From contig OY720350.1 in assembly GCA_963082975.1 (NCBI GenBank), positions 19,004,910-19,068,909 of the forward strand: 64,000 nucleotides of DNA, read 5' to 3'. The position numbers and the translations under genes were made by a program. This DNA is from Labia minor. Its lineage: Eukaryota > Arthropoda > Insecta > Dermaptera > Spongiphoridae. The notes below the pieces were generated by a model, which was not told where the DNA came from, ran no database searches, and saw only the letters and a list, made by a program, of their open reading frames with translations. Below are positions 1 through 11,511 of this stretch, in pieces (position 1 is the stretch's first letter; every line of letters starts with the position of its first letter).

Positions 1-31
1 AATATTATCAATATATATCATTAGATATATA

Positions 32-352
32 CGAGGGCAATTCACATAGTAGGTTACGTTTTGGAATTAAGACAAAACTAAGACAGGAAAATGTTTTTTA
101 TTATATTCATTTAAAAGAGCAATTAAAATACTATTTTTCTACATAATCGCTAAAAAAGTTGAGACATTTATCGTAGCGTTGAACGAGCTTCGAAATTCCT
201 TCTCATAGAAATCCGCCGCCTGAATGTGGAACCCACCTGGCACAAAACTTATGGTAGGCTAACTTTTGAGAAACAATTTCGTACAATAAAGTGCGTGAAA
301 TATGCGGAAAACTGAAGGAAAGTTCGGTTATGGTGAAACGACGGTTTCCTCT
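32..352 (-). mobile_element. mariner transposon remnant, internally deleted
   Basis: The left end is a mariner-type terminus (CGAGGGCAATTC) flanked by TA. Read on the minus strand, 340-230 gives RRFTITELS, then FPHISRTLLYEIV and KLAYHKFCARWVP, which match the DNA-binding half of mariner transposases. It then jumps to EGISKLVQRYDKCLN near the left end, the usual C-terminal block. The catalytic core between these blocks is missing and stops or frameshifts are present, so this is a dead deletion derivative. The other end is truncated near 352. Confidence 0.8.
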
Positions 353-399
353 AATTTTTTATTGATCTTTTCCACCAGTTATTTTTTTTAGACTTTCAT

Positions 400-404
400 T
401 TTTA

Positions 405-456
<52 letters not shown>

Positions 457-796
457 ATATGTAGACAAGATTACGCAAACACGTTTTGAGCTAGAATAAT
501 GAAATTTGGTATATGGGCACTATTCAAATTTCGTAGTTTTCTATCAACTTTTGAGAAATGTAGCTCATCCGGAAGTGGGTCATTACCTACCACGTTTTCA
601 TTTTTTTCCCTCTAAACTGACCGTAAAAAACGTGACGTGGTGCCATCAACAAAGAGCCAAACACGCGCTGGTTTATAAATATTATTTATCAATTTTAATT
701 TATAATTTAATTAATTAAATTTAATTTAAATATAGTTTATGTTATTTAATCCATTTCAAATTGCGAGTTAGTCGTGTGGAGACACTCCAGCTTATT
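400..796 (+). mobile_element. HINE-like repeat family A, copy 1 (5' truncated)
   Basis: Family A repeat lacking its 5' third. It starts at a (TA)n(TG)n microsatellite (about 411-456), continues with the block GAGCTAGAATAATGAAATTT, and ends with the subterminal repeat, the hairpin TGGAG-ACA-CTCCA and CTTAT. A segment of about 130 bp between GACCGTAAAAA and ACGTGACGTGG is deleted relative to other copies. The short ORF at 506-718 lies wholly inside this repeat and is not a gene. Confidence 0.8.
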
Positions 797-860
797 TTTT
801 ATAATAAAATGTCATTTAAAATAAATTAGATAAATATTTTTAAGTATTTTTGTTTGTTTG

Positions 861-906
<46 letters not shown>

Positions 907-1842
907 GAATTTAATGGATTTAAAAAAATTATAGGAAAATAAAATAATAAAAATATGTATGAATATTTTTAAAGAGGTTGGAAAAATAATAATTAAATTG
1001 TCGAGATTGCTTCAAAATCTTCTTCTATTTGATAACCAGCATCATTTTAGCAAATCACGTTCTAAATTTGAAAACATTTTTCTACTTGGAATTGTTTATT
1101 AAAATTCAGTTCTTGAAAAGGTTCAATGTCAAGGATTTTTTAAACATATCACAAGCAAAGCCCAATAAAATTGCTGCCACTCTGTCTCAATCTGTCTGTC
1201 TGTCTGTCTTCACCCTTTCTTTTCTCCTTCTCTTCATATACGTACCTCGATATACACATACTATATTTTTTTTTATCCCTCTTTTTCTTTTCTACGCCCA
1301 TCTTGCCTCCCCCTCCCCCACCTTGAGTTCTTTTTCTGCGCGCATTCACTCAAAATGTTTTCCTAGTCAAGTCACGAGGCAGGCTGTTGACGGGATAAAA
1401 CTTATCCGAGATGGCCCACTCGCTTCCAAATCGTCTTCATCCCAAAAATGCAAATTTACATTCTTGATAGAATGTTATTGGGAAGGACAAAAAGATTTTC
1501 TTTATGTATTATTTGCGCTCTTCAAACTTTTCTACAGCTTCTGTCTAAACAAATCATGTTACACATTTTCTCCTTCGACTATTTCATTACACACAATTGT
1601 ATATATCATTAAATTATATTATATATATTATTTGACAATGAATTAAATTAAATCGAGATTAATGGTTAACTTAGAATTATAATTCATTCAACGATATTCA
1701 TATCACAATTTTAATTACTAGCATATAATATAACAAAATGATAATAATCTCATTCATTCTTATTTTGTTTATTTTATTAAATTTTATTTTGTTTTATTAA
1801 AAAACATTTCTTTAATATTATCAATTTATCAAAATTAAATAA
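797..1842. other. No gene seen; AT-rich spacer with pyrimidine tract
   Basis: Spacer between two inverted family A copies. It holds a (TA)n run (about 868-902), a (TCTG)n patch near 1187-1210 and a C/T-rich tract at 1185-1345. The 205-codon open frame at 1029-1646 runs through that tract. C/T-rich DNA lacks the purines that stop codons need, and the predicted peptide is low-complexity without any recognised domain, so I do not call it a gene. Confidence 0.6.
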
Positions 1843-2389
1843 AATAAGCTGGAGTGTCTCCACTCGAATTTGAATTGGATTAAATAGCATATATTATAAT
1901 TAAATTAAATTTAATTAATTATAATTATAAATTAAAATTAATAAAGAATATTTATTAAACCAGCGCGTATTTGGCTCTTTGTTGATGGCACCACATCACG
2001 TGTTGGCGCGTGATTTGCAGTTTTAAAAAATTAATTCTGGTACTTTCAGCGATTCAATCAAGCTGAAATTCTATATATAGCAGTTTTATACAATTTTTAG
2101 TCATGTGAAAATCTATCAAACATATATCTTTATTTTTACGGTTACTTTAGAGGAAAAAAATCAAAACGTGGAAGGTAATGACCCTCTTCTGGTTGAGATA
2201 CGTTTCTGAAAAGTTGATAGAAAACTACGAATTTTGAATAATGCCCGTATACCAAATTTCATTATTCTATCTCAAACCGTTTTTACGTAATCTTGCCTAC
2301 ACACATAGACAGACATTTTTCTCAACCTTAGTGAAAATGTCTCAAAAACGTATAAAAACATCAAAATCTCAACATCTGGCGAGATAGTA
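1843..2389 (-). mobile_element. HINE-like repeat family A, copy 2 (near full length)
   Basis: Minus-strand family A copy. Its 3' end (AATAAGCTGGAGTGTCTCCA on the + strand) is at 1843 and its 5' end (GCGAGATAGT on the + strand) is at 2380-2389. The microsatellite is short here. It carries the CACGTG/GACGTGG block and the AAATTTGGTA block of the family. It faces copy 1 tail to tail. Confidence 0.85.
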
Positions 2390-3875
2390 ATAATCAATAA
2401 ATTAATTGTTCATTTTTTCAAGTTTTGCCAATGTTCTATATAAAATATTATTTAGCTAAGTTTATGGTTATTTCATAAAGGTATATATTTTAATTAGAAA
2501 TTTCAAAGTAAACTTAATGAAATCTTAATCTAAACTTTGCTAAATTTTGGTTTTACTATTGATATTAATAATAACACAAAAACATATTTATTATGGATTA
2601 TTAAATCCTATATTCATTGTATATTTATTTTTTATGTGTAATTTATGTGATTAAAAAATGTGTTCAATATTCAAGCGGAGCTCAAATGACATAGACTTGA
2701 ATTTTCGAATTTGAGTACGAGGGATCAAATCTCATGAAGAACAGAAAAATTTAACAAATAAATAAAATAAAAATATTTAATAGCGAAATGGGCCCTTAAC
2801 AACCTCAACAATCTTACAAAAAGACGAATATTTAACAATATTAAATTTTATTTATTTTCCATAAAGACCAGATGACCCCACTAAGAAATCTAATCAAAAA
2901 ACTAAAACTAAATTAAAACCCCTATGATTGAGTTTTCATGGACAACATAAAGATTTGTTGATCTTAAGATAAATTTTAAAAAATTAATTTCTTGTTTTTT
3001 GATTAGATATCGGTCGGGAACCTTTTTCAATAGTCGGGCACATTTCTGAAATAATATAACAGGAGTGAGCACACTAGGAGCCATATTGAAAAATCGAAAA
3101 TGTTTAAGAGCCTGATCGCGAAAACATTTTACCTTTTTTTCCAGTAATTTTCTTTCATAAGATATAAAACATTTGATTTTTATTTTTAGAAAAAACAATT
3201 ATGATTAAACAAAATAGAATATACAAATTTTGACTTTGTTTATTTGGCATTCTATCAATTATTTTTTTATCTCGAGAGGTTTCTCTCTCTTTAGAACCAA
3301 TTATTTCTATCCAATCAAAATTCTGATTATTTTGATTTTGCTATAATCCTAACATCTCTTAAAATGTAAAATAGACCCATAATAAAGATTATTATTTTTT
3401 TTCTTCCTTGAATTTATTTAATAATAAATAAAAGTAATTCCACGTATGTGGTTCAGGTTGTCATCATAATGATTTGCTTTCTTCAAAAGTTTACGGATAT
3501 ACCGGGGCTGTCATTTTATTATTCAACTTTCTTACAGTCATGAGAAACATTTCAACTGAAATGGTGTATGAAACCAGAAGGGCCGGGCGTAAGCACGAGT
3601 AAGGAGCACGCTTGCACGTTGAAATAAATTTTGTATGCTACCCGTAGCGTGTGACCTGACTCAAGACGCAGTCCGTCTCGACATCTAGGCATAGACATTA
3701 GTCATCGGTCCTGGTAGTCAAAAACATGCAGACAACCTCACCAAGTGGGGAGGGGACTTTGAATTCCATTTATCAATTGAAAGATTACGATTTGTTTAAA
3801 ATCAATCAATTAATAAAAAAAAAAATAAAAATATACAAGATCATTTTAATTTAATTGTTGAAAATTTTCATTTTA
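2390..3875. other. No gene seen
   Basis: AT-rich DNA. The minus-strand ORF at 2908-3198 has no recognisable domain and is probably a chance frame. A higher-GC patch at about 3580-3760 (around GTAGCGTGTGACCTGACTC) is not recognised; it may be a decayed repeat or conserved non-coding DNA. Confidence 0.5.
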
Positions 3876-4487
3876 ACCCCAAAAACCCTCAAATACATAC
3901 ATATTCCCAATGAATTTTCGAATTTGAATATTTGGGTACTAATATACCTACCAATAAATCATTAAAGCAGAAAACACTAATTTTTTCATACTTTTAAACA
4001 TTTTCTTTTTGATCCCCCAAAAAGCCTCAAATACATAGGGTAAAGCATACAGTCGTTGGCCCCCTTAAGCAATTCCTAGCAGTCTTTGATGCATATCTGG
4101 GCAAATTGCGGAACAATCTGTGTCAAATTAGGTTTGCAGAACATACATACTATGAGCATTTTTTGATGAATAAAAAAAAATCATTTTCTCATGACATTTT
4201 CAAAAATCCTAAAAAATACAGTTATTGGCCTCCTGTTATAGTTATTGGCCTAGGTATTCTATAGTTATTATACAACCATTCAACAAACGATTACATAACC
4301 ATAGTTAATAGCGCAATTTTTAAAATAAAAATCTCTTATTATTTGTGTTTTAGTGATAGGGGGCCAATGACTGCTTGGGGGCCAACGACTGTATACTTTT
4401 CCCTACATATCCCCAATGAATTTTCGAATTTGAATATTTGGGTACTAATATACCTACCAATAAATCATTAAAGCAGAAAACAATAAT
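3876..4487. repeat. Tandem duplication split by a MITE
   Basis: A segment of about 110-130 bp occurs twice, first at about 3876-3983 and again at about 4010-4037 plus 4404-4487. Both copies contain CCCAATGAATTTTCGAATTT and TACCAATAAATCATTAAAGC. The second copy is interrupted by the 366-bp element at 4038-4403. The uninterrupted first copy therefore serves as an empty site for that insertion. Confidence 0.9.
4038..4403. mobile_element. TA-target MITE family P, copy 1
   Basis: Ends are GGGTAAAGCATACAGTCG on the left and CGACTGTATACTTTTCCC on the right, imperfect inverted repeats that contain CGTTGGCCCCC and GGGGGCCAACG. It is flanked by TA on both sides, and removing it with one TA restores the sequence seen in the neighbouring duplicate. 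There is no coding capacity. The TA duplication points to mobilisation by a Tc1/mariner- or pogo-type transposase. Confidence 0.88.
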
Positions 4488-5300
4488 TTTTGATTATAAA
4501 TCTATATTAAATGATCCTAAATCTAATATATTTGTAGAATTTATAAAAAAAATTTTATTTGTTTAATTTTGTAATTTCATCCTTATGTGAAATCTTGAAA
4601 ATAATTGAAATAAAAATAAGATTATCTATCATAATATAGAAAAAAGCTACTTTTTAAGATATAAAGAATACTTTTTAACAATCAGTCACCTTTTTAAGTT
4701 AAATATCAAATTTCAGGTGTGTTACAAGAATAGTTTGTATCCAATCTATGTGAAATCCTCAGATTACCACCTATTTTCTCATTGAACGTAGAATTCCCCG
4801 GATAGGTACTCACCACTTCCGATGACCTAGATGTGTTCTTAAATTCCATCCTCTCTCTCACACCCCCTACTCTTTCCAAATTCAAAATCAATGCATCCAA
4901 TGCACACGTGCATTTCCTTCAAGCCTGAAAAACAAGGAAATAGTCGCCGCTTGTCTGCAATTGATATTCACAATTAATTCCCATTTAACGGTACCCGTGC
5001 CTTCTTTGTCTTCATTCTATTCGAAAATAACATAACAACAAAAAAATAAAAATTATGCTAATCAAATTTGTTAACGATTATTTCTCATCCATATTTATTA
5101 ATATAATATAGAGCCATTTAGTGGTTTCAGTGTTATAAATTCATTCCTCTATCTCCTAAAAACAAAAAAAAACATGTTTTATTTATCAATTAATCGATCT
5201 AATTTGTTGTTATATATTTTAAAATTAATTTTACTATAATTTGTCTAAGACATATTTCTTTCCCTTTAAGGGATTCTTATTTAATAAATTAATATTTAAT
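4488..5300. other. No gene seen
   Basis: AT-rich DNA with a moderately GC-richer patch at about 4740-4930. The minus ORF at 4706-4900 has no domain I recognise. Confidence 0.5.
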
Positions 5301-5951
5301 GGTCCTTTATTATTGACACAATTCTCTTTTTCATCCCCCTATGATAAAATGATTAATCTCCATTCGTTTCTATTTTCTATATTTAATATAATTTTAATAA
5401 ATTATTTTAAATTTAAATATTATTTAAAAGAAAAAATAAATAAATTATTGAGAAGCTGAAAAAAATTTGGAGAGAGTTCAAATTATTAATTGGTCTGTGT
5501 AAAATTTTCTTCATTAATCAATGTCCAATGTTAGTATAAATATTATAACCATAGACCTTTTATAAATTTATTATTTAAATTTATTTATTTATTTTTGAAG
5601 TTTCTATTAAATAATTAACTATTTATCATATAAGTGGTCCTTTATTATTGACACAATTCTCTTTTTCATCCCCCTATGATAAAATAATTAATCTCTATTC
5701 TTTTCTATTTTCTATATTTAATATAATTTTAATAAATTGTTTTAAATTTAAATATTATTTAAAAAAAAAAAAAAAAAAAAAAAATTATTGAAAACCTGAA
5801 AAAAATTTGGAGAGAATTCAATTTATTAATTGGTGTGGGTAAAATTTTCTTCATTAATCAATGTCCAATGTTAGTATAAATATTATAACTATAGATCTTT
5901 TATAAATTTATTATTTAAATTTATTTATTTATTTTTGAAGTTTCTATTAAA
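5301..5951. repeat. 335-bp direct tandem duplication
   Basis: Unit 1 (5301-5635) and unit 2 (5636-about 5951) both begin GGTCCTTTATTATTGACAC and share TTGGAGAGA and CAATGTCCAATGTTAGTATA. Differences are a few substitutions and a poly(A) expansion (about 5760-5783) in unit 2. No coding potential. The 72-codon ORF starting at 5241 runs into unit 1 and is not preserved in unit 2. Confidence 0.92.
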
Positions 5952-6991
5952 CAGTTATCTGATTTCAGTTCACCCTCGCTATATATAAATATTTGTAAAG
6001 AATCCTTTCTTTCATCTATAATCCTTACAAATACGAATTTGATTTCACTTTCAATTTCCCTTCATTTTTTTTTTATTTACTATAATAAATAAATAAGTTT
6101 TCTGAAGTTTGCTGAAATCTCTTCTCATCCCTTTTTTTTTAAATTGAAATGCTTTGAAGCGTAAAACGACTCAAGGGCCTAAAGCCGCTTACAACGAATG
6201 TATTTTTTTAAAATGTTTTCAAATCGAGCCCCTTTCACTGTGCAAATAAAAAAATGAAAATGCTGCTTTTACTGATGTGCAAAGAAAAATAAATAAATTT
6301 CTTGGGTTTTTTTTTTCTTGTATTTTGAATATTCAGAAACGTTACCATATATAATGTGTACATATACTACTGGTACAGTAGAAGTGTATATCTTAAAAAA
6401 AAATGCTCTTCATTATATTTTTCTTACTTCAAGACACATTTTAATATTTTCATTATATTATTTTAATTAAATTCACAAATTAAATTTAAATACTAATTTA
6501 CAGTATTTAAAATCATACTATTTTCTAATTATGAAATTATACCAAGATGTGGTCTTATTAATTATTATTACCTTCTTCAGAAAATTTAATTAATCATTTA
6601 AATAAATTATTAAAAGTTCCCTCTACTTTTTATTTGTAATAAAAGGATTAAAAATATTTTAAAATGATTTTTGAAGTTCCTTATCTTGGATATATAGAAT
6701 ATATTTGTATAATTTAATTGAAAAATATTTCATATTCTATTTTATCATACACAATCAATAAATTCTCCTAGTAGAATTTGTTAAATATATTTATATTTAA
6801 TTCTAATAATTCTTTAATATTTACTCTGTTATTGTTATTATTTATTTGTAAATTTCCGTACCTTTTTATATCAGAAATAGTAATATTGTTTATATATATT
6901 TATTTTATAATATATAAATTTAATTTATTTCAATTTATTTAATTCATTGAAAATTTAATCAAATATTTAAATATATATATATATATATGAA
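5952..6991. other. No gene seen
   Basis: AT-rich, low-complexity DNA ending in a short (AT)n run just before the hairpin at 6992. No recognised repeat family. Confidence 0.55.
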
Positions 6992-7036
6992 TTTTAGTTG
7001 GCTATAAATTCATATGGAATTTATAGCCAACTAAAA
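6992..7036. repeat. Perfect 20-bp inverted repeat (hairpin)
   Basis: Left arm TTTTAGTTGGCTATAAATTC (6992-7011), loop ATATG, right arm GAATTTATAGCCAACTAAAA (7017-7036). The arms are exactly complementary. It sits immediately after an (AT)n run. It could be a tiny palindromic element or a recombination product. Confidence 0.9.
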
Positions 7037-7179
7037 ATATACATTTATCTTATTTATATCTTAAAAATCTGTTTTAAAAAAAATGTTTGGTTTTCTTACT
7101 ACAATTTCCTTCCTATCGTTCATATTTTATTTAAAAAAAAAATTAAAAATAAAAAATATATTTTTTTTTCTTTTTTTTT

Positions 7180-7630
7180 ACTATCTCGCCAGTCAAGATT
7201 ACGCAAAAACGGTTTGAGCTAGAATGATGAAATTTGGTATACGGGCATTATTCAAAATTCGTAGTTTTCTATCAACTTTTAAGAAATGTAACTCAACCGA
7301 AAGAGTGTCATTACCTACAACGTTTTGATTTTTTTTCTCTAAAGTGACCGTAAAAAAAAGATATATGTTTGATAGTTTTTCACATGATTAAAAATTGTAT
7401 AAAACTGCTATATATAGAATTTCAGCTTGATTGAATCGCTGAAAGTTCCGGAATTAATTTTTTAACATTGCAAATCACGCGCCAACACGTGACGTGGTGC
7501 CATCAACACGCGCTGTTTTAAGAATATTATTTATTAATTTTAATTTATAATTTAATTTAAATATAATATATATGTTATTTAATTCAATTCAAATTTGCGA
7601 GATAGTTGAGCGGAGACAGTCCAGCTTATT
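7180..7630 (+). mobile_element. HINE-like repeat family A, copy 3 (no microsatellite)
   Basis: Begins ACTATCTCGCC and jumps directly to CAAGATTACGC, so the 5' segment and microsatellite are deleted. The rest of the family follows, including ACACGTGACGTGGTGCC, the subterminal repeat CGAGATAGT and the 3' end CCAGCTTATT. The ORF at 6998-7222 crosses its start and is not a gene. Confidence 0.85.
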
Positions 7631-7712
7631 CATTAAATATTCATAAAAATTCAAATGTTCTGTAAGCCTCTTTCACTCTTTATTCTTAATTTCATGTCAA
7701 TGAATATATATA

Positions 7713-8191
7713 CGAGGGTGGTCTGAAAAGTTTCTGTCCTGGTCAAGAAAAACGATGTTTTTCAATTTTTGTTTGTTTTATTTTTCAAAATTCAAGATAG
7801 CTGAGACCTGTACGATGTCAGCTGAACGTGTGCGAAATATTTTGCAAAACCATATGAATATGGAAAGCTGTGTGCAACGTGGGTGCCGCGTTTCCTAACG
7901 TTAGACCAAAAATTGCTTCGAAAAACCATTTCTAACGACAATTTAGCGCTGTAGGCGTAATCCAAACGAATTTTGGCGTCGATTCATAACTGTTGATGAG
8001 ACTTAAATTAAATTAAATCAAATTTAATTAATTAATTAAATAATTTATTAATTAATTAAATTAATTAGAACACCGTTATGAGAAATGTATCAGTGTTGAT
8101 GGAGATTATGTTGAAAAATTTAGCAAAAAAAAAAAAAATTTAAAAACATCGATTTTCTTGGTCAGGTCGGAAACTTTTCAGACCACCCTCG
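7713..8191 (+). mobile_element. Internally deleted mariner, family M1 copy 1
   Basis: Flanked by TA, with terminal inverted repeats CGAGGGTGGTCTGAAAAGTT (left) and AACTTTTCAGACCACCCTCG (right). The inside keeps decayed transposase coding: MSAERVRNILQNHMNME near 7818-7868 (the N-terminal DNA-binding region) and RYEKCISVDGDYVEK near 8077-8121 (the C-terminal block). The catalytic D,D core is missing and the internal junction is AT-rich filler. It is non-autonomous. Confidence 0.9.
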
Positions 8192-8193
8192 TA

Positions 8194-8971
8194 TATTATA
8201 TATTCTTCTATTCTATAAATTCTATTGTAAAAATTGATCTATTATTATTACATTATATTAATATATTTAAATGATTCCTTGTCTATTCAATTTTTTCTTT
8301 TTTGTGAATAATCGTTTTCCTTAATAAAATATTTAACATTTTAAATAAAAATATCCTTTAGGGTGTAGACTATTATAATAACTTGCCACGTGTCGGCTGT
8401 CAAGTTTAAAACTATATCTCGATATATATATATGTATTAAAAATTTATGCTTATAAAGGAGATCTCTTATCAAGAAAAGGGCATCGGACGCGCAAGGTGC
8501 ATCTTGCAGCCGGTGATTTTCAAGTTCACGGTTAATTGGATACCTACCTGTGTTTGTGTTTTTCTTTCTCTCTTTGTATTAGTGAAGGGAACACGCAATA
8601 GGTTCTTATGTCAGATGGAAACACCGGAACGATCATAACAGGATCACAAATAGACGGTTTGTCTATCTGTCTGTCTTGTTTTTTTTTTTTTTTGTTTTTT
8701 TTTTAAAAAGTTTCCTCATGGTCTGTTTCCACATTATCAAATAATTATAGCATAAAATTTTGGAACTAAATTTCAACTTAAAAATAACTGTTAATGACAA
8801 GTTCGGATCAGGTGTATAGATCATTATCAGAATATTTTGTCAGCAATAATTTATATTAATTAAATATTACATTTAAAAAATAAAAACAAAGTAAAATAAT
8901 ATTATGTATATTTTTAAAATTATCACTGAATGAAATATCTTTATTTATTTTTTTATTATTATTGGCATTTG
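8194..8971. other. No gene seen; GC-richer patch at 8447-8650
   Basis: The patch 8447-8650 (CATCGGACGCGCAAGGTGC and beyond) stands out from the AT-rich surroundings and carries a 63-codon ORF, but the peptide matches no family I know. It may be conserved non-coding sequence or an unidentified repeat. Confidence 0.4.
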
Positions 8972-9110
8972 TAAAAAATCTCCATTTTAGCCATCTTTCT
9001 CAGAATTATTGTAGATTGTAGATTTTTATTATTTATTCTTAAATCTAAATGAACTTGGCTTAGGTTCGATCTCCGGAACTCAAGTTCGGCATACCAGGGA
9101 CTTTACATCT
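8972..9110 (+). repeat. SINE-like repeat family S4, copy 1
   Basis: Shares with 36141-36262 the order CTCCATTTTAG, CTTTCTCAGAATT, then GGTTCGATC followed by an inverted CGGAACTCAAGTTCG. GGTTCGATC resembles the B box of RNA polymerase III promoters. No A box was identified, so tRNA origin is suggested only. Confidence 0.5.
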
Positions 9111-9543
9111 TAAATAAAGTATTAAAGTAGTAAAAAAAATAATAGAAGTTTTTTTTTTGAAAATACGAATTTCATATATAAGATAACTTACCATTTTTTT
9201 TACCGACCGACAATAGGAAGGGAAGGTATTGATTTCACACCAAATTTCACATGTGGAGATTTTTACATATCTCCACGAATTATGCATTTTGTTTACAGAA
9301 AAATGTATTTTTAGCATATCCGTCTGACCATTGTGTGTCCGTATAGACGTGTATAGCTTGAACGGATCAACGGATTTTGATAAAATTTGGCATATTTACT
9401 TAATGCATCAATAGCATAAATTCATCAACTTTTGGTGTATATCCGGAAACAGGAAGTGGTAGTTTAATTTTATATTCATTGTCGGAAATTTTTTATTACA
9501 TTATACTAACTGGTAAAATAAAAAATATATATATGATGTTTTT

Positions 9544-9698
9544 ACTTTCCCGCATACTTCGTATAAGGGAAGTATTGGAATCGTCAAAAATTTCGACTTC
9601 GAGATTTCGATAGATCTTGACGTTTTAGACCTCCCTGAGTCGGAAAATACCATTTTTCGAATTATGTCTGTGTGTGTGTATGTATGTATGTATGTATG

Positions 9699-9729
<31 letters not shown>

Positions 9730-10183
9730 TGTCTGTAAGCAAATTTACTCAAAAACTAATCAAGCTAGGACTTTGAAATTTGGTACACCGATATTATTCA
9801 CAGTTTGTAGATTTCTATCAAAATTTCGTCAAAATCGGTTAACCGGAAGTGGTACTTTACCTACACTGGTTGCGTTTACCTTTCAAGTAAAGTACCAGTT
9901 TGCTTCGAGATATTTGCTTCATATTTTGTATATAGATTTAAAAATATGAAAAAAATTGAGATACCAAATTTCATCATGATCTGACTACCGGAAGTGACAT
10001 TTTACCTATACAAGTAGCGTTTCTTTTTTACCGACCGACGATAGTAAGGGAGGTATTGTTTTCACACCAAATTTCACCTATGGATATTTTTAGGTACCAA
10101 GTTTACACATTCTAAATATTCATTCACAACTCTTTATACCTATTTATATGCGGGAAAGTCTAGGGGAGGACACTCCCGCTTAT
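9544..10183 (+). mobile_element. HINE-like repeat family B, copy 1 (carries a C fragment)
   Basis: Begins ACTTTCCCGCATA and has the exact inverted subterminal repeat TATGCGGGAAAGT near 10148-10160, then the hairpin GGGAG-GACA-CTCCC and CTTAT. A (TATG)n run occupies about 9677-9728. It includes a family C 5' fragment (10030-10096), joined exactly as in copy 2 but with most of the C sequence deleted. The ORFs over the microsatellite are repeat translations, not proteins. Confidence 0.88.
10030..10096 (+). mobile_element. Family C fragment nested in family B copy 1
   Basis: ACCGACCGACGATAGTAAGG onward for about 67 bp, then a deletion junction back to family B sequence (GTACCAAGTTTACACATTC). The 5' junction (GTAGCGTTTCTTTTTTACCG) is the same as in the full-length composite at 58380. 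Confidence 0.8.
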
Positions 10184-10230
10184 TTTAATTATTTTTAAAT
10201 CGTTGGTCGGTTTTGTGCCTGTCTCATTTT

Positions 10231-11361
10231 TTTTAAACTTAAATAATATTCATTAGTAAATATTATCCTATTTAATATGGATTAACCCTTGTAACATTAC
10301 TTAAATACCTGATTATTTTTGAGATTACTTCCAATTACATCTTCATTTTCATATATATAAACATAAATTATTCTACTATTTATTTATGGAAATTCATTAA
10401 ATATAATTGTAAGAAATGATAGAAAACCCTATTTTGACAAATTCAAGAATTGAAAAAAATAAATAAATAATCTTGATAATTCAACATTAACTTTATTTAC
10501 AGCTGTTTAAATTTAGGGATGAAATATTATTAAGTCAAATTATCACACTTAATTGTACTTGAGTTTATCTAATAAGAAGGCATATGTGCATTTGATAACC
10601 ATAAATTATAACGGTTCCGCCATTAAAATATACCTTAAGGGCTTCCTATACTGATAATCTAATGAGCGTAAGAACTAATATGTCTGGATTTCAGGAAATA
10701 GGCATTTCTCCGCACGTATTTTACTAATTATACTGAATATGGTATTTAATTAAAATAAACCATTTCAATAGAATGTAAACAAGTAAGTAGATTTTTAAAC
10801 ATTGCATTAATCTTTATATAGTAGTAGATACACAAATTTCTAACAAACAATTTATATAATTTAATACCTTTGCCAAATAAGGTGTTTTATTTTTTTTTTT
10901 AAAAAAAAACCTTCTCTTGATAATAGGGAGAACAAACCACTCTTATTGATATTCTTAGCATAAAAGATATCTTCTCATTTTTCAAATATTAACATATTCA
11001 AAACCCGTCTGTTTAATCATATGTCTGCTCCTATTTCTGTTCACCCTCTGCTTAACATAAAAACCCCCAGAAGGGAAGGGTTGAAGTCATGTATTTTAAC
11101 GCCCCAATACAATCTCCCCTTTTCTTTTTCTATGTTAATGGATCGGTTGAATAAATAGACTTGTTTTTTAAACGAAAGACGGTACTGGTAATTCCGCCCG
11201 CATTTTATCTAAAGCACAAACGCATTTTACTATTTTTTTTTACATTCTTTAATAATTTTTTAGTTCAATATTTAATATATTATATAAATTGTCGTTAATT
11301 TAATGATGAATATCATTTGACTAAATTAATAATTGTTACATTATTATATTACATTGTTATT
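10231..11361. other. No gene seen
   Basis: AT-rich DNA without recognised repeats, with a slightly GC-richer patch at about 11000-11220. No exon-like frame with good splice sites was noticed. Confidence 0.5.
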
Positions 11362-11467
11362 ACTATCTCGCTAGAGATAGCATTGCGATCACGAAAATTT
11401 TCGATGTCGAGATTTTGATGTTTTTATACGTTTTGAAGGTTCCTGAATAATTTTCACTAAGTTTGAG

Positions 11468-11511
<44 letters not shown>

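Larger units (their letters stand above)
9202..10230 (+). mobile_element. HINE-like repeat family C, copy 1, split by a family B element
   Basis: The 5' part (ACCGACCGACAATAGGAAGG to GGAAGTGGTAG, about 9202-9465) is typical of family C. The 3' remnant GTTGGTCGGTTTTGTGCCTG lies at about 10202-10221, after the end of the family B element at 9544-10183. The simplest reading is one C copy disrupted by a B insertion. Its microsatellite segment is decayed. Confidence 0.65.

Noticed and set aside
1029-1646. 205-codon ORF, the longest in the window
   Set aside because: It runs through a C/T-rich tract that lacks stop codons by composition. The peptide is low-complexity and hydrophobic with no domain, and lies between two inverted repeats.
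797-1842. Composite transposon bounded by inverted family A copies
   Set aside because: The copies face tail to tail, one is truncated, and nothing between them looks like cargo; two independent insertions suffice.
9501-9949. ORFs with HTYI or MYVC repeats on both strands
   Set aside because: They are translations of the (TATG)n microsatellite in HINE-B; the same applies at 57817-58299.
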